From CAYRIY01 sp964424335 (GTDB lineage Bacteria; Bacillota; Limnochordia; DTU080; RSA5), in the NCBI GenBank assembly GCA_964424335.1, contig CAYRIY010000086.1, positions 1 to 15,151 on the forward strand: a stretch of 15,151 nt of DNA, in the 5' to 3' direction. Shown piece after piece: positions 7,724 to 14,531 of this stretch. The first letter of the stretch is position 1. Every line of letters starts with the position of its first letter. Made by a program: the position numbers and the translations under genes. The notes under the pieces were generated by a model. The model made no database searches. It worked only from the letters and a program-made list of their open reading frames with translations, and was not told where the DNA came from.

Positions 7724-7744
7724 AAAGAGGGAGGCCATTGCAAC

Positions 7745-8716
7745 GTGGCTTCAAACAGTCGAGGGTTATTAGTCGAAAGCGTTCTCGATCTCATCGGCAA
7801 TACGCCGTGCGTGCGGCTCAGCAGGATATCGGAGGAGGCGGGAGCCGATATCTTTGCAAAGCTCGAGATGGCCAACCCGAGCGGCGGCTTAAAGGACCGA
7901 GTCGTGCGTTACATCGTGGAGAAAGCCGAAGCCGACGGGCGACTCCGGCCCGGGATGACGCTCATCGAAGCGACGACGGGCAGTACGGGCATCGCCACGG
8001 CGCTCGTGGGCGCAATCAAGGGGTATCCCGTGGTGATCGTCATGCCGGAGGGGATGAGCGTCGAGAGGCGCCGTGCCATCCAGACTTACGGCGCCGACGT
8101 GATCCTCACGCCCGGAGGCGGGAGCGACATCGACCGGGCGATCACGCGCGTGCGAGAGATATGTGCGTCTAGGCCCGATGAGTACTTTCACGTCAATCAG
8201 TTCGCCAATCCGGACAACGTGGAAGCCCACTACAGGCAGACCGGACCGGAGATCTGGCAGCAGCTAAACGGCCAAGTCGACGCCTTTGTCATGGCGTACG
8301 GCACGGGCGCCACGCTCACGGGCGTGGGCCGGTACCTCAAGGAGCAAAACCCCAAGGCGTTCATTCTGGGCGTCGAGCCCGCCGAGAGCCCGGTGCTCGC
8401 GCGCGGCGAACGGGGCCCACACCGCATCGAAGGGGTGGGTGACGGGATCATCCCTGAAATTCTCGACGTTGCGCTCATGGACGACCTAGAGCTGGTCTCG
8501 TCGGACGATGCCTATGCGACGAGTCGCCGCATGGCGCGGGAAGACGGGATCTTCTCCGGACCGTCGTCGGGAGCGAACGTGTTTGCAGCCATTCAACTGG
8601 CAAAGAGGCGCCTCGATCTAAAAAGGATCGTCACGGTGCTTGGCGATACCGGGTGGCGATATCTGTCGGTCGACGGTGGGCTGGTCCCGAGAGGGACCTT
8701 CACCTGCACCCCATAG
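7745..8716 (+). CDS. Cysteine synthase/CBS-family PLP-dependent enzyme (atypical)
   Basis: Fold-type II PLP enzyme of 323 residues, the size of CysK/CysM. Family marks: ESVLDLIGNTPCVRL near the N-terminus, NPSGGLKDR with the PLP Schiff-base Lys50, GTGATLTGVGRYLKE (phosphate-binding glycine loop and following strand) and a FSGPSSGANVFAA segment. Known members replace the beta-substituent of an activated serine, usually making cysteine from O-acetylserine or O-phosphoserine and sulfide. One key site differs: the TSGNTG loop reads TTGSTG, so Ser80 stands where an Asn normally contacts the PLP ring hydroxyl. GDTGWRYLS replaces the usual GERYLS. These changes and its place at the head of a sugar-type operon argue against assigning plain cysteine synthesis. 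The start is GTG at 7745 with a GGGAGG site about 11 nt upstream; the following gene begins 49 nt downstream, so they are probably cotranscribed. Confidence 0.88.
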   Translation: MASNSRGLLVESVLDLIGNTPCVRLSRISEEAGADIFAKLEMANPSGGLKDRVVRYIVEKAEADGRLRPGMTLIEATTGSTGIATALVGAIKGYPVVIVMPEGMSVERRRAIQTYGADVILTPGGGSDIDRAITRVREICASRPDEYFHVNQFANPDNVEAHYRQTGPEIWQQLNGQVDAFVMAYGTGATLTGVGRYLKEQNPKAFILGVEPAESPVLARGERGPHRIEGVGDGIIPEILDVALMDDLELVSSDDAYATSRRMAREDGIFSGPSSGANVFAAIQLAKRRLDLKRIVTVLGDTGWRYLSVDGGLVPRGTFTCTP

Positions 8717-8765
8717 TCGGCAGGCGGAGCGCGTCCCGGAACTTGACAAAAGGAGTTAATGTGCC

Positions 8766-9806
8766 ATGAAGACCAAGATCGAAGGCGTTATCGCGTCCGT
8801 CGAAGAGCTCGAGGCGGCGCTTTCGGAACCGAGTGACGCGCTGGTCGAAGAGGTGGCCGGGTGGGATGACGGCCTGATGGTCCTCGGCGCCGGCGGCAAG
8901 ATGGGTCCGACCCTTTGCCGTATGGCGGCGAGTGCCTTTCGGCGTGCCGGTAAAAACCACGAAGTCATCGCCGTCTCCCGATTCTCAAATCCAATCGAGA
9001 AAGAGAAGCTCGAGGCGGCAGGCGTCCGCACCATCAGTGCGGACCTCATGGATCCGGAGGCGGTCCGAGCGCTTCCTGCGTGCAACAACGTCATCTTTGC
9101 CGCAGGGAGAAAGTTTGGCTCGACGGGCGGTGAGGCGCTTACCTGGGCGATGAACGCCTACCTCCCGGGACTCGTTGCCGAGCGATTCAAGGATTCGCGC
9201 ATCGCTGCGTTTTCGAGCGGCAACGTCTACCCGCTCGTTCCCGTCGGCTCCGGAGGATGCAGCGAGGAACATCCGGTCGGGCCGGTCGGCGAGTACGCCC
9301 AGTCGGTCCTTGGTCGGGAGCGGATCTTTGAGCACTTCAGCCGGGCGAACGGCACACCGGTGACGCTCATTCGCCTGAACTACGCGGTCGAACTCCGCTA
9401 CGGCGTGCTCGTCGATATTGCAACGGCGATCCAAGCCGGCGACCCGGTCGACGTGACCATGGGGCACGTCAACGTCGTCTGGCAAAGAGATGCGAACGAG
9501 TACGCGATTCGCTCGCTTGCACTGGCGTCCTCGCCTCCCGCGATCCTCAACCTCACGGGGCCGGAGACGGTTTCCGTCCGGTGGGCTGCCGAGCAAATTG
9601 CCGCCAGGATGGGCAAAGAGGTCGCCTTTACGGGAGAGGAATCCCCGACGGCCCTGCTCAACAATGCGGCGCTGTGCCATGGCCGATTTGGGTATCCGAC
9701 GACATCCCTCGCACAGATGATCGAGTTGGTGGCGGATTGGATCAAAAGGGGCGGCGAGACTCACGGCAAGCCCACGCACTTCCAGGCGCGAGACGGGAAA
9801 TTTTGA
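8766..9806 (+). CDS. NAD-dependent epimerase/dehydratase-family protein lacking the YxxxK lysine
   Basis: Extended short-chain dehydrogenase-like protein of 346 residues, cytoplasmic. After a helical N-terminal extension (about 1-35) comes the Rossmann start VLGAGGKMGP, with GAGGKMG at 41-47, then ISADLMDPEAV and VIFAAGRKFG as in epimerases. SSGNVYP matches the active-site Ser region. The catalytic motif is changed: Tyr177 in GEYAQSVLG is followed at +4 by Val181 instead of Lys, so the usual Tyr-Lys proton relay is missing. It may use another residue, act as a binding protein, or catalyse a different reaction. The family normally acts on nucleotide sugars, but homologues in sugar-acid gene clusters beside DapA-like genes probably act on free sugars or their lactones. 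The start is ATG at 8766 with AAAGGAG 10 nt upstream. The DapA-family gene follows after 39 nt. Confidence 0.82.
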   Translation: MKTKIEGVIASVEELEAALSEPSDALVEEVAGWDDGLMVLGAGGKMGPTLCRMAASAFRRAGKNHEVIAVSRFSNPIEKEKLEAAGVRTISADLMDPEAVRALPACNNVIFAAGRKFGSTGGEALTWAMNAYLPGLVAERFKDSRIAAFSSGNVYPLVPVGSGGCSEEHPVGPVGEYAQSVLGRERIFEHFSRANGTPVTLIRLNYAVELRYGVLVDIATAIQAGDPVDVTMGHVNVVWQRDANEYAIRSLALASSPPAILNLTGPETVSVRWAAEQIAARMGKEVAFTGEESPTALLNNAALCHGRFGYPTTSLAQMIELVADWIKRGGETHGKPTHFQARDGKF

Positions 9807-9845
9807 GGCTGTGGGGGACGCAGGACCAATGGATAAGGTGATGAG

Positions 9846-10907
9846 ATGAGTCAAGATTTGAATCGGTTGCGAGAGGCGCTGCTCGATGGCCAGGTGATCC
9901 CTGCTCATCCGCTCGCACTCGACGCAAATAGAAAAATCGACGAGCGGCGGCAGCGGGCGCTCTCCCGCTACTACCTCGAGGCCGGCGCAGGGGGGCTTGC
10001 GGTCGGGGTTCACACGACGCAGTTTCCCATTCACGACAACGGCATGCTCGAGCCCGTCTTGCGCATGGCGATCGATGAAATCGAGCGCCACGAGCGGTCG
10101 ACGGGCCGCGACGTGGTCAAGGTAGCGGGGCTCGTGGGACGGACCGATCAGGCGCTCCGGGAGGCCAGGCTCGCCGTCGAACTTGGGTATCAGGCAGGGC
10201 TGCTCAGCCTTTCCGCCTTTCGCAACGACACCAACGAAGCTATGATTGCACACTCCGAAGCGGTCGCTCAGGAGATCCCGATCGTAGGATTTTACCTGCA
10301 ACCGGCTGTCGGCGGCCGCGTGTTGGACTACAACTTTTGGCGCCGGTTTTTTGACATCCCAAACGTCGTCGCGGTCAAGGCTGCGCCGTTCGATCGGTAC
10401 CAGACGCTCGACATCCTAAGGGCGCTCGCCGATTCGGGGCGAAGCGGCGAAATCGCCCTTTACACCGGCAACGACGACCACATCGTGCTCGACTTGATCG
10501 GCGGAGCCCGATTTGGTGACGATCCCAATTCGCCCGAGGTCGGGTTTGTAGGTGGGTTGCTCGGGCAGTGGGCGGTCTTTACGAAGTCGGCCGTCGAGAT
10601 GTTGGACGAGCTGAGAGCGTTGCGCAAATCAGGGGAGCCGGTCCCGCAGTCGTGGTTTGCGAAGGCCAATGCGCTGACCGACATCAACGCCGCGCTCTTT
10701 GACGTCGCAAACGATTTTCGAGGCTGCATTGCGGGGATCCATGAGGCGCTGCGACGCCAGGGGCTCCTTGAGGGCACCTGGTGCCTGGACCCGGAAGAGG
10801 GGCTCTCGCCTGGTCAAATGGAGGAGATCGACCGGATCTGGGAGGCGTACCCTTCGATGCGAGACGACGATTTCATCAGCGAGAACCTCCAGCGCTGGCT
10901 CTCTTGA
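9846..10907 (+). CDS. Dihydrodipicolinate synthase (DapA)-family aldolase/dehydratase
   Basis: Class I Schiff-base enzyme with a TIM-barrel fold, 353 residues against about 290-300 for DapA itself. Lys178 in NVVAVKAAPF is the Schiff-base lysine and Tyr150 in IVGFYLQPAVGG the proton-relay tyrosine; their 28-residue spacing equals that of E. coli DapA (133/161). VHTTQFPIHDNG (from about 55) replaces the DapA GTTGE loop, so the carboxylate-binding pocket differs and the substrate is unlikely to be aspartate semialdehyde. Relatives of this kind cleave or dehydrate sugar acids, keto-deoxy sugars, sialic acid or hydroxyproline derivatives. The C-terminal 60 or so residues are an added helical tail. 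The start is ATG at 9846 with AAGGTGA just upstream. It sits between the epimerase-like gene and a dehydrogenase gene, which suggests it cleaves an oxidised sugar produced by them. Confidence 0.87.
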   Translation: MSQDLNRLREALLDGQVIPAHPLALDANRKIDERRQRALSRYYLEAGAGGLAVGVHTTQFPIHDNGMLEPVLRMAIDEIERHERSTGRDVVKVAGLVGRTDQALREARLAVELGYQAGLLSLSAFRNDTNEAMIAHSEAVAQEIPIVGFYLQPAVGGRVLDYNFWRRFFDIPNVVAVKAAPFDRYQTLDILRALADSGRSGEIALYTGNDDHIVLDLIGGARFGDDPNSPEVGFVGGLLGQWAVFTKSAVEMLDELRALRKSGEPVPQSWFAKANALTDINAALFDVANDFRGCIAGIHEALRRQGLLEGTWCLDPEEGLSPGQMEEIDRIWEAYPSMRDDDFISENLQRWLS

Positions 10908-11003
10908 CATTCGGCGGGCCCGGTCTTTGAAACGCAAACCAGAAGGAATCATCAATTCGAGAAGAAAGAATGCAGAGAATCTTTCTCGTCTGGAGGCATA
11001 CAT

Positions 11004-12041
11004 GTGGCCGAAAACAAGATCGCAGTCGGCATATTAGGACTTGGTCGCAGCGGTTGGAATATCCACGCAATGGGACTCAAAGATCACCCCGATTATCGGG
11101 TGGCAGCGGTGGCGGATCCCGTTGCTGAGCGGCGAAAGGAAGCCGAAGAGACCTTTGGTTGCGCCTCGTACGAAACGCCGCAAGGGGTGATCCAAGATCC
11201 CAATGTTGAGGTCGTCGTTGTCGCCACGCCCTCCCACACCCACGTTTCACTCGCAAAAGAGGCGCTCGCGGCCGGCAAGCACGTCGTCGTCGAAAAGCCG
11301 ATGGCCGAGAGCGTCGAGGAAATCGACGAAATGATCGAGGCGGCTGAGCAGGCGGGTCGCCTTCTCACCTGTTATCAGCCTCGCAGATTCGACGCCGAGT
11401 TTACGAAGATCAAGGAGTGGATCGATTCCGGGCGGATCGGCAAGGTCGTGATGATCCGACGGGGCACCTACGTCTACCAGCGGCGGGCGGATTGGCAGAT
11501 GCTGCGGAAGTTTGGAGGCGGGGAGCTTTCAAACACCGGTCCGCACCTGATTGACCAGGTCCTTCTGCTTCTTGGAGACGGTGAGCTCGACGTCTACGCC
11601 GACTTGCAGCACACCATCGGGGCCGGAGACGCCGAAGATCACGTCAAAGTGGTCATTCGGAATGAAAACGGCGCCGTCGCCGATGTCGAAGTGACCCGTT
11701 GCTGCGCAATTCCACAGCCCGATTGGCTCATCATGGGGACGTACGGCACCGTGGTGGGTCAGCGAGGAGAGCTCTACGTGAAGTATTGCGACCCGAGTCG
11801 CCTACCGGAGCTCGAGGTCGATGAGGGCCCTGCGGCCGGGCGCAAATACGGCACCGGCGAGCAGATTGAATGGCTCGAGGAACGCTGGAAGCCTGAAGGC
11901 CGCGTCCATCAAGTGAAGTCTTTTTACGATCTGCTCAAGAGCTCTGTGCGCGAGGGCGCGCCGCTGTTTGTCACGGCCCAGAGCATTCGCCGCCAAATCG
12001 ACGTGATCGAGCGGGCAAGAGAGGTCGCCAACTTCAAGTAG
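11004..12041 (+). CDS. Gfo/Idh/MocA-family NAD(P)-dependent oxidoreductase
   Basis: Second sugar dehydrogenase, 345 residues, the classic length for the family. GLGRSG at 12-17 is the dinucleotide-binding turn, VADPVAERR follows strand 2, VVVATPSHTH and VVVEKPMAE (Glu97-Lys98-Pro99) are family signatures, and GGELSNTGPHLIDQVL carries His181 and Asp184, the likely catalytic pair. It has no four-Cys insert, so it is not a duplicate of the dehydrogenase at 3159 and probably acts on a different hydroxyl or substrate. The start is GTG at 11004 with TGGAGG 7 nt upstream. The 96-nt gap from the preceding gene contains no stable terminator, so it is likely the last gene of the 7745-12041 operon, which ends at the strong terminator downstream. 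Confidence 0.88.
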   Translation: MAENKIAVGILGLGRSGWNIHAMGLKDHPDYRVAAVADPVAERRKEAEETFGCASYETPQGVIQDPNVEVVVVATPSHTHVSLAKEALAAGKHVVVEKPMAESVEEIDEMIEAAEQAGRLLTCYQPRRFDAEFTKIKEWIDSGRIGKVVMIRRGTYVYQRRADWQMLRKFGGGELSNTGPHLIDQVLLLLGDGELDVYADLQHTIGAGDAEDHVKVVIRNENGAVADVEVTRCCAIPQPDWLIMGTYGTVVGQRGELYVKYCDPSRLPELEVDEGPAAGRKYGTGEQIEWLEERWKPEGRVHQVKSFYDLLKSSVREGAPLFVTAQSIRRQIDVIERAREVANFK

Positions 12042-12070
12042 TCCTTAAAAGTCGTCCTTAAGTAGTCCTA
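12036..12070 (+). repeat. Three imperfect copies of an AAGTAGTCCTTA unit at a gene end
   Basis: AAGTAGTCCTTA (12036-12047), AAGTCGTCCTTA (12049-12060) and AAGTAGTCCTA (12060-12070) follow each other. The first copy contains the stop codon of the oxidoreductase gene; the third abuts the terminator stem. It may reflect local slippage duplication. Confidence 0.55.
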
Positions 12071-12123
12071 CGGCCCGGTGCGAGCGGCTAAAGGCAGCCT
12101 CGCACCGGGCCGATTTGTTTTTT
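12071..12123 (+). terminator. Rho-independent terminator of the 7745-12041 operon
   Basis: CGGCCCGGTGCGAG (12071-12084) pairs perfectly over 14 bp with CTCGCACCGGGCCG (12099-12112), loop of 14 nt, followed by TTTGTTTTTT (12114-12123). It lies 29 nt after the stop codon of the last operon gene and separates it from the binding-protein gene. Confidence 0.93.
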
Positions 12124-12233
12124 GCGTTTGCGCGTCTTGCAAATTATGGAGGAAGGCCGCTCGCAATCGAAGAACTGGATGAAACGTCCGAAAGTACGCA
12201 ATACAACAATTGTGTTTGGGAGGAGAGGTGAAC

Positions 12234-13514
12234 TTGAGAGTGATGGGACGGGCGTCTCGCGTATTCGTGTGTGTGCTGGCGGCGCTCCTACTTGGCCTCG
12301 GCGGAGTGGCCGGCGCCCAGGAGCGGGAAACGATTACGATCGGTTACTACGAAGCCGGCGCAGGCCAAGGCGTATTCTCGCAAGTCATGAATCGGATCAT
12401 TGCACTTTTTGAGGAAGCGCATCCGGAAGTCCGCGTCGAGACGACGGTGGCGGCGTATGGAGCGTTTTTTGAGCGGCTCCCCGTGGAACTGGCGTCCGGG
12501 GTCGGCCCTGATGTGTGGCTGAGCGACGGGGTTTTGGTCGAGCAGTACGCTCGACTCGGATTTGGACTGGAACTGACGGACCTGATCGACCGTGAGCTCG
12601 ACCGCAACCAGTACTTCGGCCTCGATTTGAACACCGACGCACAAGGGAAGATCTGGGCATTTCCCCAAGGGCTGCAGGCATCGGCCTTCTTTTACAACAA
12701 GTCGATGTTCAATGAGGCAGGTTTGAGCTTTCCCCACGAGGGTTGGACCTTGGAGGACGTGCGGGATCATGCGAAAAGGCTGACTCGCGACCGGACAGGC
12801 GATGGTGTAGCCGATCAGTTTGGATTCCGTTCGTTCAACCAGGTGACGGAGGGTTGGTACCCTGTCATCCGAGCTTTCGGAGGCGGCTTTCTCGACGATA
12901 CCGGGCGAAATTCTCGACTTGCCGAGCCCGCGACCGTGGACGGATTACAGTACCTCGTCGACATCGTTCATGTGGACCAAAGCTCGCCCACGACCGGCAA
13001 TATGTTCAACCACTTTCCCCAAAACACGGTGGCGATGCAGTATGGTCTCTTCGTCCGCACCTTTCCTCCAAATGAGGCGGGCATCGATTACGACGTGACG
13101 CTGGTTCCCTCCGGACCGGCGGGTCGCTTCGCACCTGCGATCGTCAATTCGTGGATGATCAACGCCCACTCCAGCCCGGCAAAACAAGATGCCGCGTGGA
13201 AGTGGATCAAGTTTTTCTCGAGCGAAGGCCCGCAAGAGATGTGGGGAAGTTTGGGCGAGGCGATTCCGATTCACCGAGACGCTGCGCAGGCGTTTTTGGA
13301 GCTCGACGTCCCGCCGGCGAACCGGATGGTCTTTGTCGAAGGCCTTCAGCACGCGGTTGCAATCGACCCAAGCCCGGTTTGGAGCGGCTGGGTCGGGGCG
13401 GTGACCGCGGCCTTTCGACCAGCCTTTGCAGGCCAAGTGAGCGCGCAAGAGGCGGCGATGCAGGCCCATCAGTCCGTGCAAAACGTCCTCGACGAGTACT
13501 ACGCTTCACGGTGA
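12234..13514 (+). CDS. ABC transporter extracellular sugar-binding protein (family 1)
   Basis: Exported solute-binding protein, about 426 residues, typical of family 1 carbohydrate-binding components. The N-terminus has basic residues, a hydrophobic core VFVCVLAALLLGLGGVA and a signal peptidase I site after Ala28 (AGA before QERETIT); there is no lipobox cysteine, so the mature protein should be free in a periplasm. GVGPDVWLSDG, QGLQASAFFYNKSMFNEAG and GWTLEDVRDHAKRLT are classic for sugar-binding members. The start is uncertain: GGGAGGAG at 12218-12225 is 8 nt before TTG 12234, which I chose, but only 2 nt before GTG 12228; GTG 12240 and ATG 12243 are also possible. The 110-nt leader after the terminator contains a short palindrome ACAATTGT (12206-12213). 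No permease or ATPase gene follows, since the next genes run the other way. Ligand unknown. Confidence 0.9.
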   Translation: MRVMGRASRVFVCVLAALLLGLGGVAGAQERETITIGYYEAGAGQGVFSQVMNRIIALFEEAHPEVRVETTVAAYGAFFERLPVELASGVGPDVWLSDGVLVEQYARLGFGLELTDLIDRELDRNQYFGLDLNTDAQGKIWAFPQGLQASAFFYNKSMFNEAGLSFPHEGWTLEDVRDHAKRLTRDRTGDGVADQFGFRSFNQVTEGWYPVIRAFGGGFLDDTGRNSRLAEPATVDGLQYLVDIVHVDQSSPTTGNMFNHFPQNTVAMQYGLFVRTFPPNEAGIDYDVTLVPSGPAGRFAPAIVNSWMINAHSSPAKQDAAWKWIKFFSSEGPQEMWGSLGEAIPIHRDAAQAFLELDVPPANRMVFVEGLQHAVAIDPSPVWSGWVGAVTAAFRPAFAGQVSAQEAAMQAHQSVQNVLDEYYASR

Positions 13515-13540
13515 GAGGATTGTAAAGGCACTGGCTAGGA

Positions 13541-13581
13541 CCGACGCCGCGGGCAGGGGACGCCTCGCCCGCGGCGGTCGG
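13541..13581. terminator. Strong G+C hairpin between convergent genes
   Basis: CCGACGCCGCGGGC (13541-13554) pairs with GCCCGCGGCGGTCGG (13567-13581) over 14 bp with a single bulged G and a 12-nt loop. It lies 26 nt after the binding-protein stop codon. No T-run follows on either strand, so it may end transcription with help from a factor or protect the 3' end. The rest of the 13515-13668 gap shows nothing else. Confidence 0.6.
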
Positions 13582-13668
13582 CCCGTTGGCATTGACCGCA
13601 TCCCGTGCTCAATGTGTATCGCCGCGCCAATCCACGACGCGCCTAAGAGCGCAAGATCTCGTGGGCGT

Positions 13669-14490
13669 TTAAGCGCCGAGCACGGCGCGCGTGCCGGACG
13701 CGGCTTTCTGCATGAGCTCAAAGGAGTGGCTCTCGCCCGGAAAGGGGCTGTACTCCATGATTGCCCACGAGTCGTACCCCACCCGCTTGCACTCTTCGAC
13801 GACGGGGCCAAACTCGACGGTCCCGTTGCCCGGGTAGGTAGAGCGGACGTTCCCGTCGACCTCTGCAAGGTCCTTGAAGTGAATGCGAACGACATCCGAG
13901 CCGAGCGCCCTTACGAAGTGCTCGGGAAAGCCGGAGTACATGACGTTCGCCGTGTCGAGGTAGATCCCGACTGCGTCGGACCCCACGTCCTTCACAAAGC
14001 CCACGCACTCGTAGGGCGTCATGAGGTTTTTGGATAACTTGGGGCAGGTCTCTGCGCCGATTTTGACGCCTCGGTCTGCTGCGTAGGCGGCGAGCTGCCT
14101 AAACCCGTCGATCGCACGCCTTAAACCGTCGAGCTGGTAGACCGAGCGCTCGGCGCCTCCGGTCACGACGAGAATGGCGTCCGTGCCAAAAAGCGTGGCG
14201 CACTCGATTTGCCTTCGCCCAATCCACAAGGCCTGCTCAAAGATTGCGTCGTCGGGGCTCGAGATGGAGTATTTCCAACCGAGCGTCGAGGCGATGGAGG
14301 AGACCTCGAGTCCTGCGTCCCTGATCCCGTCGGCCATTCGCTTTACGTCGTCGTCCGTGGATTCCATCGTGAAATCATCGCTGCCGATCCACATTTCGAC
14401 TCCGTCAAATCCCGCCTCTTTGGCAAGGCGGCACCGCTCGGCCCAGTCGTTTGCGGGGGCCATCATTGTGTTTCCAATTGCGATCTTCAC
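13669..14490 (-). CDS. Sugar phosphate isomerase/epimerase (xylose-isomerase-like TIM barrel)
   Basis: Metal-dependent TIM-barrel protein of 273 residues, the AP_endonuc_2/IolE-IolI type, cytoplasmic. Likely divalent-metal ligands are Glu147 (GAETCP), Asp179 (YLDTANV), His204 (RIHFKD) and Glu246 (AIMEYSP), each at the end of a barrel strand as the family requires. VKIAIGNTMM opens the barrel and PGNGTVEFGPV is a common late motif. Relatives interconvert keto- and aldo-sugars, epimerise ketoses or dehydrate inosose. The start is GTG at 14488-14490 with AAAAGGAG 7 nt upstream; the frame stays open to 14730 but that part overlaps the methyltransferase gene and shows no family similarity. It lies 41 nt after the methyltransferase stop codon, so the two may be cotranscribed. 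It fits the same carbohydrate pathway as the + strand genes, but runs against them. Confidence 0.88.
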   Translation of the reverse strand: MKIAIGNTMMAPANDWAERCRLAKEAGFDGVEMWIGSDDFTMESTDDDVKRMADGIRDAGLEVSSIASTLGWKYSISSPDDAIFEQALWIGRRQIECATLFGTDAILVVTGGAERSVYQLDGLRRAIDGFRQLAAYAADRGVKIGAETCPKLSKNLMTPYECVGFVKDVGSDAVGIYLDTANVMYSGFPEHFVRALGSDVVRIHFKDLAEVDGNVRSTYPGNGTVEFGPVVEECKRVGYDSWAIMEYSPFPGESHSFELMQKAASGTRAVLGA

Positions 14491-14531
14491 GGTGTCACTC
14501 CTTTTTGTACGTGTTGCCCTGCGCCATGCGT

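Noticed and set aside
8743..8748. TTGACA, a perfect -35 match before the epimerase-like gene
   Set aside because: A -10 at normal spacing would fall on the start codon, and no TATAAT-like element is there; the gene is better read as part of the operon.
8985..10301. 438-codon open frame on the - strand
   Set aside because: Spans two well-supported + strand genes and the gap between them; no domain seen.
12122..12412. Possible 96-codon gene between the terminator and the binding protein
   Set aside because: It overlaps the binding-protein gene out of frame, and its sequence looks like a frame shadow rich in Arg and Gly.
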